Assembly (NCBI GenBank): GCA_013823325.1 | Contig: PNLY01000035.1 | Coordinates: 1-51,258 of the forward strand | Reading direction: 5' to 3' | Length of the DNA stretch: 51,258 bases | From: Methylobacterium sp. | GTDB lineage: Bacteria > Pseudomonadota > Alphaproteobacteria > Rhizobiales > Beijerinckiaceae | Shown: in pieces, positions 41,295 through 50,239 of the stretch | Numbering within the stretch: the stretch's first letter is position 1 | How the letters are laid out: every line of letters starts with the position of its first letter | Position numbers and translations under genes: made by a program | The notes under the pieces: generated by a model | What the model saw: only the letters and a program-made list of their open reading frames with translations | Databases searched by the model: none | What the model was told of the DNA's origin: nothing

Positions 41295-42500
41295 ATGAGG
41301 CAAGTCGTGCTCCTGCTCAACCAGCTCCCGGACTTCCGCCAGCCGCTCCACCCGGTCGATGCGCAGACGCTCGGCTCAAGCGGAGCCGACGCGATCGAGC
41401 GGCATCTCGCAGGCAGAGCCGAGCACGTGCCGACACCGCTGCGCACCCTGCCCAGCCTCGCCGCCGCGCTCGGCATCGGCGCGCTGCATCTCAAGGACGA
41501 AGGCCAGCGGCTCGGCCTCGGCAGCTTCAAGGCTCTGGGCGGCGCCTATGCCGTGACGCGTCTGGTGCTGGAGGCTGCGAGCGAACGACTCGGACGGACG
41601 CTCGATGAAGCCGACCTGACCTCGCCGGAGGTTCGGGCGATCGCAGCCGGAATGACCTTTGCTTGCGCCACCGACGGCAATCACGGCCGCTCGGTCGCGC
41701 AGGGTGCTGAGCTCGTCGGCGCGCGCTCGGTGATCTTCATGCATGGCGGCGTCAGCGAGCCCCGCGCCGCGGCGATCGCCCGCTTCGGTGCCGAGATCGT
41801 TCGCGTGCCCGGCACCTATGACGATTCCATCGTCGAAGCCGCCCGCGTCGCCAATGAGAAGGGCTGGACGACCGTCTCCGACACCTCCTGGGACGGCTAT
41901 GAGCGCATCCCAGGCCTCGTCATGCAGGGCTATACCGCGATCATCCGCGAGGCCCTGCGGCAGCTGCCGGAGCCGCCGACCCATGTCTTCGTCCAGGCTG
42001 GCGTCGGCGGCATCGCCGCGGCGATCGCGGCGCAGCTTGCTCTGGAGTTCGGCGAGAAGCGGCCGGTCTTCACTGTGGTCGATCCCGCCCGTGCCGCCTG
42101 CCTGTTCGAGAGCGTCCGCGCCGGGCGGCCGACCAAGATCGCCCATGGCGCGCCGACGGTGATGGCGATGCTGGAATGCTACGATCCCTCGCCGCTGGCC
42201 TGGCGCGTGCTCTCGCGCACGGCCGACGCCTTCATGACGGTCGAGGACGAGGTCGCGGTCGAGGCGATGAACCGGCTGGCGCGCCCGACCGGCAGCGATC
42301 CGGCGATCGTCGCCGGCGAGAGCGGCGCGGCCGGCTTCGCCGGTCTGCTGGCGGCACTGCGCGATCCGCAAGCGCGCGCCGCGCTGAAGCTCGACGGGTC
42401 CTCGCGCGTCTTCGCGGTAATCACCGAGGGCGCCACCGATCCGGAGCGCTATGCCGAGCTGGTCGGGCTGACGCCGGCCGAAGTCGCCGGGAAGGCGTGA
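41295..42500 (+). CDS. dpaL: Diaminopropionate ammonia-lyase
   Basis: 401 residues, fold type II PLP enzyme that splits 2,3-diaminopropionate to pyruvate and two ammonia. The PLP lysine is K79 in GLGSFKALGGAYAV. CATDGNHGRSVAQGAELVGA, TVSDTSWDGYERIP and VQAGVGGIAAAIAAQL match the family, the last being the phosphate-binding loop. An alternative GTG start four codons later is possible. A GST gene overlaps its stop (TGATG). Controlled, I infer, by the divergent Lrp gene. Confidence 0.92.
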   Translation: MRQVVLLLNQLPDFRQPLHPVDAQTLGSSGADAIERHLAGRAEHVPTPLRTLPSLAAALGIGALHLKDEGQRLGLGSFKALGGAYAVTRLVLEAASERLGRTLDEADLTSPEVRAIAAGMTFACATDGNHGRSVAQGAELVGARSVIFMHGGVSEPRAAAIARFGAEIVRVPGTYDDSIVEAARVANEKGWTTVSDTSWDGYERIPGLVMQGYTAIIREALRQLPEPPTHVFVQAGVGGIAAAIAAQLALEFGEKRPVFTVVDPARAACLFESVRAGRPTKIAHGAPTVMAMLECYDPSPLAWRVLSRTADAFMTVEDEVAVEAMNRLARPTGSDPAIVAGESGAAGFAGLLAALRDPQARAALKLDGSSRVFAVITEGATDPERYAELVGLTPAEVAGKA

Positions 42501-43129
42501 TGTCCGGCAAGCTCACTTTGCTCTACCAGAGCCATTCACCCTATGCCCGCAAGGTGCTGGTCTGCGCCCATGAGCTCGGACTGGCGGAGCGTCTCGATGT
42601 CGTTCACCACGAGACCAGCCCGACCAACCGCAACGATGCCGTCTTCGCCCGGAATCCGCTCGGCAAGGTGCCTGTGCTGCTGACGCCCGATGCCGGCGCG
42701 CTCTTCGACTCCGTGGTGATCTGCGACTATCTCGACCGGCTCGCCGGCGAGGGTTCGCTGATCCCGCGCGAGGCGCCGGCGCGCTATGAAGCCTTGCGCC
42801 TGCAGGCGCTGGCGCAGGGCTTGTGCGACGCCGGCATCGCCGTGCGCTGGGAAACCGAGCGTCGGCCGGAAGCACTGCGCTATCCGCCGCTCGCCGAGGG
42901 GCAGACGACCAAACTGCTCGAAGCCTATGACTACCTGGAAACACAGGCCGATCTCGACGGCCCGGTGACGGTCGGCCAGATCGGGCTCGCGACCGCCCTC
43001 GCCTGGCTCAGCTTCCGGCGTCTGCCGGATTTCCGCGAGCGGGCGCCGAAGCTCGCCCGCTGGTATGACCGCTTCAACCAGCGTCCTTCGATGCGCGCCA
43101 CGCCCTATGAGGGCGAGACGCAGGACTGA
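42500..43129 (+). CDS. Glutathione S-transferase family protein
   Basis: 209 residues. Thioredoxin-like N-terminal domain with LYQSHSPYARKVLVCAHELG, NPLGKVPVLL and the glutathione gamma-Glu contact in FDSVVICDYLD, then the all-helical C-terminal domain. The frame is open upstream inside dpaL, but the start overlapping the dpaL stop is preferred. Its coupling to a PLP ammonia-lyase is unusual, and its substrate is unknown. It ends three bases before the PaiB-like stop. Confidence 0.9.
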   Translation: MSGKLTLLYQSHSPYARKVLVCAHELGLAERLDVVHHETSPTNRNDAVFARNPLGKVPVLLTPDAGALFDSVVICDYLDRLAGEGSLIPREAPARYEALRLQALAQGLCDAGIAVRWETERRPEALRYPPLAEGQTTKLLEAYDYLETQADLDGPVTVGQIGLATALAWLSFRRLPDFRERAPKLARWYDRFNQRPSMRATPYEGETQD

Positions 43130-43132
43130 TCA

Positions 43133-43762
43133 TCAGCTCTCGACCGGCACCATCGCGGCGACGGCGAGATCGCTGGGGCGCTCGCTCGCGGCCAGCCCTT
43201 CGGCTACGCCGACCCGGTCGGCCAGCGGGCGGTTCTGGCTCATCTTGCGCTTGCCTTCGAGCCGGGTGATCGGGATGCGCAGGCCGACGATGCCGCGCAG
43301 CTGCGCCCGCACGAATTCGGGCGGCGCGTCATCGACGGCCCAAGGCTGTGCCCGCGTGCCTTCGTGCAGGTTGGTGAGGCGCGTCACCACTTCGAGCAGG
43401 CGGTCGGGATCGTCGAAGAATTCGGCCGGGCCGTAGGCATGAACCGCCTGATAGTTCCAGGTCGGCACGACCTTGCCGGTCTCGCGCTTGGTCTCGTACC
43501 AGGACGGCGTGACATAGGCGTCAGGCCCGTTGAACAGGACCATGGCCTCGCCGATCGCCGCCTTCTGCCATTGCGGATTGGCGCGGGCGAGATGGCCGTG
43601 GAGCACGCCGAACTCACCCTCCTCCTCCGCCAGGATCAGCGGCAGCGGCGTCGCGAGCAGGCCTTCGGCCGTAGCGGTCACAAGCGTAGCGAGCCGGCAG
43701 GCACGCATCATCGCGTGAATCTCGGCGCGGTCGTCGACGCGGAAAGCCGGCGGCGTATACAT
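43133..43762 (-). CDS. PaiB-family FMN-binding regulator-like protein
   Basis: 209 residues of the PaiB group, split-barrel flavin-binding proteins named after a Bacillus transcriptional repressor. Marked by MYTPPAFRVDDRAEIHAMMR, ATPLPLILAEEEGEFGVLHGH, NGPDAYVTPSWYETK, KVVPTWNYQAVHAYG and the C-terminal GKRKMSQNRP. AAGGAG precedes the ATG. It diverges from the MocR gene across only 50 bases, so the two probably share control. DNA binding by PaiB-like proteins outside Bacillus is not well supported. Confidence 0.92.
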   Translation of the reverse strand: MYTPPAFRVDDRAEIHAMMRACRLATLVTATAEGLLATPLPLILAEEEGEFGVLHGHLARANPQWQKAAIGEAMVLFNGPDAYVTPSWYETKRETGKVVPTWNYQAVHAYGPAEFFDDPDRLLEVVTRLTNLHEGTRAQPWAVDDAPPEFVRAQLRGIVGLRIPITRLEGKRKMSQNRPLADRVGVAEGLAASERPSDLAVAAMVPVES

Positions 43763-43812
43763 CGTAGGGGTCTCCTTGCGGTCGCCGCCCTCATGCCGCT
43801 AATCTGGCCCGC

Positions 43813-45279
43813 ATGAAACGACCAGTTTCGAGCATTCCAACTGGACCAGTCGAAGACGAGATCGGCGCCCAACGCCGGGTCATCGCCGCGATCAAGCGCG
43901 AGATCACGGCCGGCGTCCATGCCTCTGGCTCACGCCTGCCGTCGACACGCGCCCTCGCCGCCGAATGGGGCCTGTCGCGCACCACTGTCACGGCGGCTTT
44001 CGAGCAATTGGCCGCAGAAGGCTATCTCGAGACCCGTCCAGGCGCGCGGGCCCGAGTCGCAGCGGGACTGGCGAGACCGGAACCGGCAATGGGAAGCGCG
44101 CCCTCGCCACCTTCGACCGAGCTCTCCGCTTATGGCCAGCGCCTGGCATCCGCCGCGCCGATTCCGTGGAACCCGCAGCCCTTCGCACTCGATTTCCGCT
44201 ATGGCGAGCTTGCCGGCAGCGATTTCCCGACGCTCGCCTGGCGGCGGGCGCTGGCCAATGCGGTGGCCAAGCGGCCGAGCCGCCTGCGCTATGGCGACCC
44301 GCGCGGCCTGCCGGAGTTGCGGGCCGCCTTGCAGGGCTATCTCTGGCGCGGCCGCGGCCTACGCTGCGAGATCGACGACATCCTCGTCGTCAACGGCTCG
44401 CAGCAGGGCTTCGACCTCTGCACCAGGCTGCTGCTCGATCCCGGCGACCGCGTCGTGATCGAGGACCCCGGCTACAATCTGGCGCGCCAGGCCTTCCTGA
44501 CGGCGGGCGCCGAGCTTTCGCCGCAACCGGTCGATCGCGAGGGCATGCAGACCGCGACGCTGCCGCCGGCGCGGCTCGCCTTCGTCACGCCCTCGCATCA
44601 ATTGCCGCTCGGCAGCATCCTCTCGGCCCCGCGCCGGCAGGAACTGCTCGCCTGGGCCGCGCGCCATGGCGCCGCGATCATCGAGGACGATTACGACGCC
44701 GAATACCGCCATGGCGTCGGCCCGGTGCCGCCTCTGCGCTCACTCGACCAGACCGGCAGGGTGATCTATCTCGGCACGGTGTCGAAGACGCTCTCGCCGA
44801 CCTTGCGGCTCGGCTATCTCGTCCTGCCGCCGGCGCTGCGCGAGGTTTTTGCCCGTGCCAAGCGCATGGTCGACCGGCACACGCCCGAGCTCGAACAGGC
44901 GGCTCTGGCAGAGCTGATCACGAGCGGCGCCTATGAGCGGCATGTCCGCCGCATCCGGCGCCGCAATGGCGAGCGGCGCGCGGCCCTGCTGAAGGCTCTG
45001 CGCGAGCGACTGGGCGAGCGCGTCAGCATCGTCGGCACCGATGCCGGCCTGCATGTCCTCGCCTGGATCAACGGGCTGCCGCAAGCGCGCGAGGCTGAGC
45101 TGACGGAACGGGCCGCAGCCGCCTCGCTAGGCCTCTACGGCGTAAGCGGGCTCTATGATCGGCCGGACGATTTCGAGCGCCGTGCCGGTCTCGTCATCGG
45201 TTATGCGGCGCTCGACGAAGCGCAGATCGCGGCCGGCATCGCGCGGCTGGATGGGCTGCTGCGCGAACTCGGTGCGTAA
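43813..45279 (+). CDS. MocR-family regulator (GntR helix-turn-helix fused to aminotransferase-like domain)
   Basis: 488 residues. The winged helix at about residues 15-85 includes GSRLPSTRALAAEWGLSRTT, then a fold type I aminotransferase domain. The PLP lysine is K325 in LGTVSKTLSPTLRLGYLVLP, with NGSQQGFDL and IIEDDYDAEYRHG also typical. MocR proteins use bound PLP to sense an amine or amino acid. The divergent PaiB-like gene is the obvious target, and many MocR proteins neighbour a PPOX/PaiB gene. Confidence 0.93.
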   Translation: MKRPVSSIPTGPVEDEIGAQRRVIAAIKREITAGVHASGSRLPSTRALAAEWGLSRTTVTAAFEQLAAEGYLETRPGARARVAAGLARPEPAMGSAPSPPSTELSAYGQRLASAAPIPWNPQPFALDFRYGELAGSDFPTLAWRRALANAVAKRPSRLRYGDPRGLPELRAALQGYLWRGRGLRCEIDDILVVNGSQQGFDLCTRLLLDPGDRVVIEDPGYNLARQAFLTAGAELSPQPVDREGMQTATLPPARLAFVTPSHQLPLGSILSAPRRQELLAWAARHGAAIIEDDYDAEYRHGVGPVPPLRSLDQTGRVIYLGTVSKTLSPTLRLGYLVLPPALREVFARAKRMVDRHTPELEQAALAELITSGAYERHVRRIRRRNGERRAALLKALRERLGERVSIVGTDAGLHVLAWINGLPQAREAELTERAAAASLGLYGVSGLYDRPDDFERRAGLVIGYAALDEAQIAAGIARLDGLLRELGA

Positions 45280-45282
45280 GCC

Positions 45283-46083
45283 TCAATCCCGGTACGCCGG
45301 CTCCTCGGCATCGAGCTGGCGGCGGATCGAGGCCAGGTGCAGGCGCGCCGATTCCGGATCGCCCTCGCGCATCTGCTGGTAGGCAGCTTCGGCGATCTCG
45401 GGCTTGACCGGCAGCACCTGCCGGCCGGTCGAGAGCGCGAGCGCCTGCACCTCGCAGGCACGCTCGAGATAATAGAGATCGTCCCAGGCCTCGGCGATGG
45501 TCGGGCCGAGCACCATGACACCATGATGCTTCATGAAGACGATGTCGGCCTCGCCGACCGCGCCGGCGATGCGGTCGCCCTCACGCTCGTCGAGGGCAAG
45601 GCCGTTATAGTCGCGATCGACCGCGGTGCGGCCATAGAACTTCAGCGCCGTCTGCCCGGCGAAGATCAGGGGATCGCCCTCGGTCATCGAGAGCGCCGTC
45701 GCATAGGGCATGTGGGTGTGGAAGGCGACGCGGGCGCGCGGCAGGTTCTTGTGGATGCGGGCGTGGATGTAGAAGGCCGTCGCCTCGGGCTGGCCCTCGC
45801 CGGCAACGACATTGCCGTGGAAGTCGCAGATCAGCAGCTTCGAGGCGGTGAGCTCGCGGAAGGCCCAGCCATAGGGATTGACGATGAAGAGGTCGTCATA
45901 GCCCGGAACCAGCGCCGAGAAATGGTTGCAGATGCCTTCCTCGAAGCCATAGCGCGCCGCCATGCGGAAGCAGGCGGCGAGATCGCGCCGGGCCTCCCAG
46001 ACCGCATCGGAGTCGAGGTTCGGCTGGTTCGGGCCGGCGGAAGCGGTCGCCGGCGTCGGGCCGGGCTTCAGGGAATGTGCCAT
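45283..46083 (-). CDS. Class II aldolase/adducin-family protein
   Basis: 266 residues related to L-fuculose-phosphate and L-ribulose-phosphate aldolases/epimerases. Zinc ligands are the His pair in AFHTHMPYATALS and the His in FMKHHGVMVLG. The Glu of the family is replaced or shifted near FEEGICNHFSALVP. The N terminus has about 25 extra low-complexity residues. Proteins of this length annotated as class II aldolase/adducin often have unknown substrates. It faces the MocR gene three bases away and lies 69 bases from the kinase gene stop. Confidence 0.88.
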   Translation of the reverse strand: MAHSLKPGPTPATASAGPNQPNLDSDAVWEARRDLAACFRMAARYGFEEGICNHFSALVPGYDDLFIVNPYGWAFRELTASKLLICDFHGNVVAGEGQPEATAFYIHARIHKNLPRARVAFHTHMPYATALSMTEGDPLIFAGQTALKFYGRTAVDRDYNGLALDEREGDRIAGAVGEADIVFMKHHGVMVLGPTIAEAWDDLYYLERACEVQALALSTGRQVLPVKPEIAEAAYQQMREGDPESARLHLASIRRQLDAEEPAYRD

Positions 46084-46152
46084 GAAGTCAGTCTAGGGCC
46101 GCGCTGGAGCGAGGCAAGCGACCCGCCCTGCATCCGGCGAAGAGGCCGGCGG

Positions 46153-47547
46153 TCACGCCCGCATATCGGCCGCGGGCTGAACCGTCCGAGCGAGCTTCGG
46201 CAGCAGCAGCGTCACCCGCAGACCGCCCTCCGGCCGGTTCTCCAGCGTGATCGAGCCATCATGCGAGCGGGCGATGGCGAGCGCGATGGTGAGGCCCAAG
46301 CCCGAGCCGCCGGTCTGGCGGCCGCGCGATTCCTCCAGCCGAACGAAGGGGTGGAACACCCGCTCGCAATCGGCCTCGGCGATGCCTGGCCCCTCATCCT
46401 CGACCAGGACGGCGAAATTGGCGCCGGCATCGGTGATGCTGACCTTCGCAGCCTCACCGTATTTCACCGCGTTGCCGATGATGTTGGAGGCCGCACGCTT
46501 CAGGGAGAGCACCCTGCCCTGGACCGGAGCGGAGTTCAGCCCGACGAGCGAAACAGAGTGGCCCTGGTCGACATGCTCGTCGACGATCGTCTCGATCACC
46601 GAGGCGAGATCGACCGCGTGCAACGGCTCGCTCGAGGCTCCGCCGCGCAAATAGTCCAGGGTCGAGTCGATCATCGCCTCCATCTCGCCGAGATCGGCGT
46701 CGATCAGGCTGCGGGTCGCATCGTCCTCCAGGAATTCGGAGCGGAGCCTGAGGCGCGTGATCGGCGTGCGCAAATCATGCGAGACAGCCGCCATCGCCTG
46801 CATCCGCTCGGTGACCAGGCTGCGGATGCGCTCGCGCATCGTGTTGAAGGCACGGGCGGCGCGGCGCACCTCGACCGGCCCGGTCTCGGGAAGCGGTTGC
46901 GGAGCCTGATCGAGGCTGAAGCGCTCGGCCGCCAAAGCGAGATCGCGCAAGGGCCGCGTCGCCCAGCGCAGCAGCAACAGCGCGACGACGACGATGCCGA
47001 CGGCGAAGCAGATCATGATCGCCGTCAGGCCCCAATCAAGGCGCTGCGAAGCGCCGAGCGCGGAGGAGGAGAAGTTGACCCAGGAACCGTCGTCGAGCCG
47101 GACCGAGACCAGCATCATGTGCTTGTAGGCATTGGCCTCGCCGGCGCCGAGCGCGCCATCGTCGGCAAAGCCGACGCGGAAGGATTCAGCCGCCAACTCT
47201 GGCGCCAGTTCCTTGAGACGGGCCTCCATCGCCCGGGTGCGCTCGGTCATCGGAGCTGTGCCGAGGACGAGGCTGACCTTGCTCCAATGCACCTCCAGGC
47301 TGGCGCTCGACAGATCGTGGGCGACGCGATCGCGTTCCGGCGCTTGCGGCAGGCTGGCGATCGCCCGCTTGATCGAGACGATGCGCTCGGCGAGGCCGCG
47401 ATCCTGCCCCGCCGTGGCCAGGTTCTCGACGCCGACGCGATAGGCCCAGTAGCCGAGCAGATGGAAGGCGAGCAGAGCCGCGACCAGGATCAGGATGGCG
47501 CGGCTGGCGACGGTATCGGGCCAGAGCCGCTTGGCAAGGTTCGTCAA
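46153..47547 (-). CDS. Sensor histidine kinase
   Basis: 464 residues. TM1 at about residues 17-37, periplasmic sensor of about 130 residues, TM2 at about 173-194, HAMP starting WATRPLRDLA, H-box AAVSHDLRTPITRLRL (phospho-His H257), N-box NIIGNAVKYG, and G-boxes DEGPGIAE and GGSGLGLTIA. It is EnvZ/CusS-like in layout. No His/Met-rich metal site stands out in the periplasmic part. The start overlaps the response regulator stop (ATGA). The pair faces away from a TolC/multicopper oxidase operon, so copper or envelope stress is the likely signal. Confidence 0.93.
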   Translation of the reverse strand: MTNLAKRLWPDTVASRAILILVAALLAFHLLGYWAYRVGVENLATAGQDRGLAERIVSIKRAIASLPQAPERDRVAHDLSSASLEVHWSKVSLVLGTAPMTERTRAMEARLKELAPELAAESFRVGFADDGALGAGEANAYKHMMLVSVRLDDGSWVNFSSSALGASQRLDWGLTAIMICFAVGIVVVALLLLRWATRPLRDLALAAERFSLDQAPQPLPETGPVEVRRAARAFNTMRERIRSLVTERMQAMAAVSHDLRTPITRLRLRSEFLEDDATRSLIDADLGEMEAMIDSTLDYLRGGASSEPLHAVDLASVIETIVDEHVDQGHSVSLVGLNSAPVQGRVLSLKRAASNIIGNAVKYGEAAKVSITDAGANFAVLVEDEGPGIAEADCERVFHPFVRLEESRGRQTGGSGLGLTIALAIARSHDGSITLENRPEGGLRVTLLLPKLARTVQPAADMRA

Positions 47548-48302
47548 GCGGACTGTCCCTGCTGATGATCGACCTGCGAGGCGAACAGGTAGCCGGCGCC
47601 GCGAACCGTCTTGATCAATTGGCCGCCGCGCGCATCGGCCTCGAGCTTGCGGCGCAGGCGGCTGATCTGGACGTCGATGGTGCGGTCGAAGGGATCGTCG
47701 CTCATCCGCGCCTTGGCGAACTGCATCAACGCCTCGCGCGACAGGACCCGGTTGGCGTGCTCGACGAAGGCGACAAGCAGGTCGAACTCGCCGGTCGAGA
47801 GGTCGATCAGCGTCCCCGACGGCGATTGCAGTTCGCGCCGCCGCAGATCCATGCGCCAGCCGTCGAAGCTCACGATCGCGCCGGTTGGGGCAGCGGCCGC
47901 GCCCTGCCCTGCCCTGACCCGGCGCAGCAGCGCCCGAACCCGCGCCAGCAGTTCGCGCGGGCTGAACGGCTTGGTGACGTAGTCGTCCGCCCCACCCTCA
48001 AGGCCGGTGATGCGGTCACTTTCTTCCGTCCGCGCCGTCAGCATCACGATCGGTATCTGCGAGGCCGCACGCACCTCGCGGCAGAGCTCGACGCCGGAAC
48101 GCCCGGGCAGCATCAGGTCGAGCACGATCAGGTCGATGGCGCTGTGCGCCAGCGCCTCCAGCATCGCACGCCCATCCGGCGCGCCGGTGACCTGATAACC
48201 GTGCCGCTGCAGGAAGCGCGCGACGAGCAGCCTGATCTGCGGATCGTCGTCGACCACCAGAATATGGCCGTGGTCATCGGCGGTCGTCGCGAAGGGAACC
48301 AT
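47544..48302 (-). CDS. OmpR-family response regulator
   Basis: 252 residues from an ATG preceded by AGGCAG. The frame is open further up without family homology. Receiver domain with HILVVDDDPQIR, phospho-acceptor D62 in VLDLMLPGRSG and K in YVTKPFSPREL. Winged-helix domain with IDLSTGEFDLLVAFVEH and TIDVQISRLRRKLE. First gene of the two-gene unit with the kinase. Its probable target is the tandem repeat about 105 bases before its start, in the shared promoter with the lipoprotein-TolC-oxidase operon. Confidence 0.93.
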   Translation of the reverse strand: MVPFATTADDHGHILVVDDDPQIRLLVARFLQRHGYQVTGAPDGRAMLEALAHSAIDLIVLDLMLPGRSGVELCREVRAASQIPIVMLTARTEESDRITGLEGGADDYVTKPFSPRELLARVRALLRRVRAGQGAAAAPTGAIVSFDGWRMDLRRRELQSPSGTLIDLSTGEFDLLVAFVEHANRVLSREALMQFAKARMSDDPFDRTIDVQISRLRRKLEADARGGQLIKTVRGAGYLFASQVDHQQGQSA

Positions 48303-48406
48303 CTCTGCCTGTGTTTCGGTCGGAATGTCCGTCTTCCCGCGCAGCGGGCTCCTGTCCTCTGATCGCCGGCACAATAGCGCGCCCGCGGGCCGACCGCCCG
48401 CGCCGC

Positions 48407-48424
48407 TTTGAAACAATTTGTAAC
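48407..48424 (+). promoter_or_regulatory. Tandem repeat, likely response-regulator binding site
   Basis: TTTGAAAC and TTTGTAAC are direct repeats spaced ten bases start to start, one DNA turn, the usual arrangement for OmpR-family dimers. They lie between the response regulator and the lipoprotein operon, 59 bases before the latter's first codon. Confidence 0.5.
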
Positions 48425-48482
48425 GGACGCCCGCGAAAGGCCGCTGCTACCCCTGCCGCATCGCAACAGGGGATGCCGAATC

Positions 48483-48698
48483 GTGAATTTGGTGAAGGTG
48501 CCGTTGCTGATGGCGGTCGCTCTGGCGCTCGGCGCCTGCGCCACCACGATCCCAGACCATCTGGCGCGGCCGGCCGATCCGAACGCCCGCGTTCCCGCCG
48601 TCGCCTATCGCAGCGTGACGGCCGGCGCCGCCAGCTTCCGCCCGACCGAGCCGAAGGATTGGCGCGAGCTCAACCGCCAGGTCGGGCCTAAGTCATGA
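48483..48698 (+). CDS. Small lipoprotein of the TolC/multicopper-oxidase operon
   Basis: 71 residues from a GTG start. A lipoprotein signal peptide (VKVPLLMAVALALGAC, lipobox LGAC) is followed by a short tail with PNARVPAVAYRSVTAG and PKDWRELNRQVGPKS. This tail, with its DWRxLN ending, is typical of small proteins preceding TolC-family genes in similar loci. Alternative in-frame starts are a TTG three codons later and an ATG 75 bases upstream. Its stop overlaps the TolC-family start (ATGA). Function unknown; envelope location is secure if the start is right. Confidence 0.75.
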   Translation: MNLVKVPLLMAVALALGACATTIPDHLARPADPNARVPAVAYRSVTAGAASFRPTEPKDWRELNRQVGPKS

Positions 48699-50218
48699 CG
48701 CTGCCGGTCCAACCCGCCGCCTCGCCCCTATCGCTCGCAAGGCCTGCCTTGCTCGCTCCGACCAAGCCAAATGCCCGCCGCCTGCTGCGCTGGAGCCTGC
48801 TCGCCGGGACGGCGGCGCTGCTCGGCGGCTGCGCCGGCTTCTCGCCTGATGGGGGGATGGCGCCGATCCAGGCCGCGGCCTATGCCGAGATCGGCAAGGA
48901 GGTCGTCAAGATCGGCGACGACACGGTTGCGTTGACCGCCAAGGCGCGGGTCGACCAATTGCTGCGCAAGCCGCTGACCGCGGACAGCGCCGTCCAGGTC
49001 GCGCTGCTCAGCAATCGCGGTCTCCAGGCCGTCTTCAACGAACTCGGCATCGCCGAGGCGCAGATGGTCGCCGCCAGCCTGCCGCCCAATCCGCGCTTCG
49101 GCATCTCCAAATTGTCCGGCCGCTTCGAGGTCGAGATCGAGCGCCAGATCGTCGGCAGCCTGCTGGCGCTGATCACCTTGCCGGCCAGGGCCGAGATCGC
49201 CGGCGACCGCTTCAAGACGGCGCAATTGCGCGCGGTCGAGGCGGTGTTGCGGCTTGCCGCCGATGCCCGCCGCCAATACTACCGGGCCGTTGCCGCCAAT
49301 GCGCAGGTCGGCTTTTATCAGGAGGCCAAGGCTTCAGCCGATGCGGCCTCCGAGCTGTTCAAGCGGCTCGGCGAGTCCGGCGGCGTCAACAAGATCGACC
49401 AGGCGCGCGAATTCGCCTTCGAGGCCGAATTGACCGTGCAGCTCGCCCAGGCGCGCCAGCAGCAGCGCCAGGAGCGCGAGCGGCTCATCCGCCAGCTCGG
49501 GCTCTGGGGCGACGAGCTCAAGTTCAAGCTGCCCGGCACCTTGCCGCCGCTGCCGCGATTGCAATCGGTCAAGGCGATCGAGGCCGAGGCCCTGCGCAAG
49601 CGCGTCGACATCCAGATCGCGCGCGCCGAGCTCGACACGCTGGCGAAGTCGCTCGGGCTCGCCAATGCCACCCGCTTCGTGGACGATATCGATCTGCTCG
49701 GGCGGCGCACCTATGACCGCAGCCGCAGCATCGGCCCGGACGGCCATGTCGAGCGCGAATCCAGCCGCAGCGGGACGCTGGAGCTGGAGATCGACATCCC
49801 GATCTACGATTTCGGCCAGTCGAAGGTCGCCCTCGCCGAGCAGACCTACATGCAGGCCGCCAACAGGCTGGCGGAGAAGGCGGTCAATGCCCGTTCGGAG
49901 GCGCGTGAGGCCTATACCGCCTACCGCGCCAACTACGACATCGCCCGGCAATACCAGAACAATGTCCTGCCGCTGCGCAAGATCATCCAGGAGCAATCGC
50001 TGCTGCAATACAGCGGCATGCTGAACGACGTCACCGATCTCATCACCGATGCGCGTAGTCGCATCCTCTCCAACGTCGCGGCGATCAATGCCCGTCGCGA
50101 TTTCTGGCTCGCTCATACCGACTTCAAGCATGCGCTGATCGGTGGCGGCAGCGGGGGCGGCGGCTCGGCCACCGTAGCCGTGGCGGGCGGCGGCGATGCC
50201 GCTGGCGGCGGACACTGA
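48695..50218 (+). CDS. TolC-family outer-membrane efflux lipoprotein
   Basis: 507 residues. A signal peptide with lipobox LGGC (about residues 43-46) follows an unusually long N-terminal region. The two OEP repeats are long coiled coils (AVQVALLSNRGLQAVFNELG, EAVLRLAADARRQYYRA, and LAEKAVNARSEAREAYTAYR). The end is a Gly/Ser/Ala-rich tail of about 35 residues. No adaptor or pump gene lies beside it. It is followed after 21 bases by a multicopper oxidase, an arrangement seen in copper-tolerance loci. Whether it works with a distant pump is open. Confidence 0.88.
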   Translation: MTLPVQPAASPLSLARPALLAPTKPNARRLLRWSLLAGTAALLGGCAGFSPDGGMAPIQAAAYAEIGKEVVKIGDDTVALTAKARVDQLLRKPLTADSAVQVALLSNRGLQAVFNELGIAEAQMVAASLPPNPRFGISKLSGRFEVEIERQIVGSLLALITLPARAEIAGDRFKTAQLRAVEAVLRLAADARRQYYRAVAANAQVGFYQEAKASADAASELFKRLGESGGVNKIDQAREFAFEAELTVQLAQARQQQRQERERLIRQLGLWGDELKFKLPGTLPPLPRLQSVKAIEAEALRKRVDIQIARAELDTLAKSLGLANATRFVDDIDLLGRRTYDRSRSIGPDGHVERESSRSGTLELEIDIPIYDFGQSKVALAEQTYMQAANRLAEKAVNARSEAREAYTAYRANYDIARQYQNNVLPLRKIIQEQSLLQYSGMLNDVTDLITDARSRILSNVAAINARRDFWLAHTDFKHALIGGGSGGGGSATVAVAGGGDAAGGGH

Positions 50219-50239
50219 GCGGGCGGAAGGAGCAAGACC

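Noticed and set aside
45337..47565. A 742-residue plus-strand open frame opposite the class II aldolase and kinase genes
   Set aside because: It spans two well-defined genes on the other strand and has shadow-like composition and no motif.
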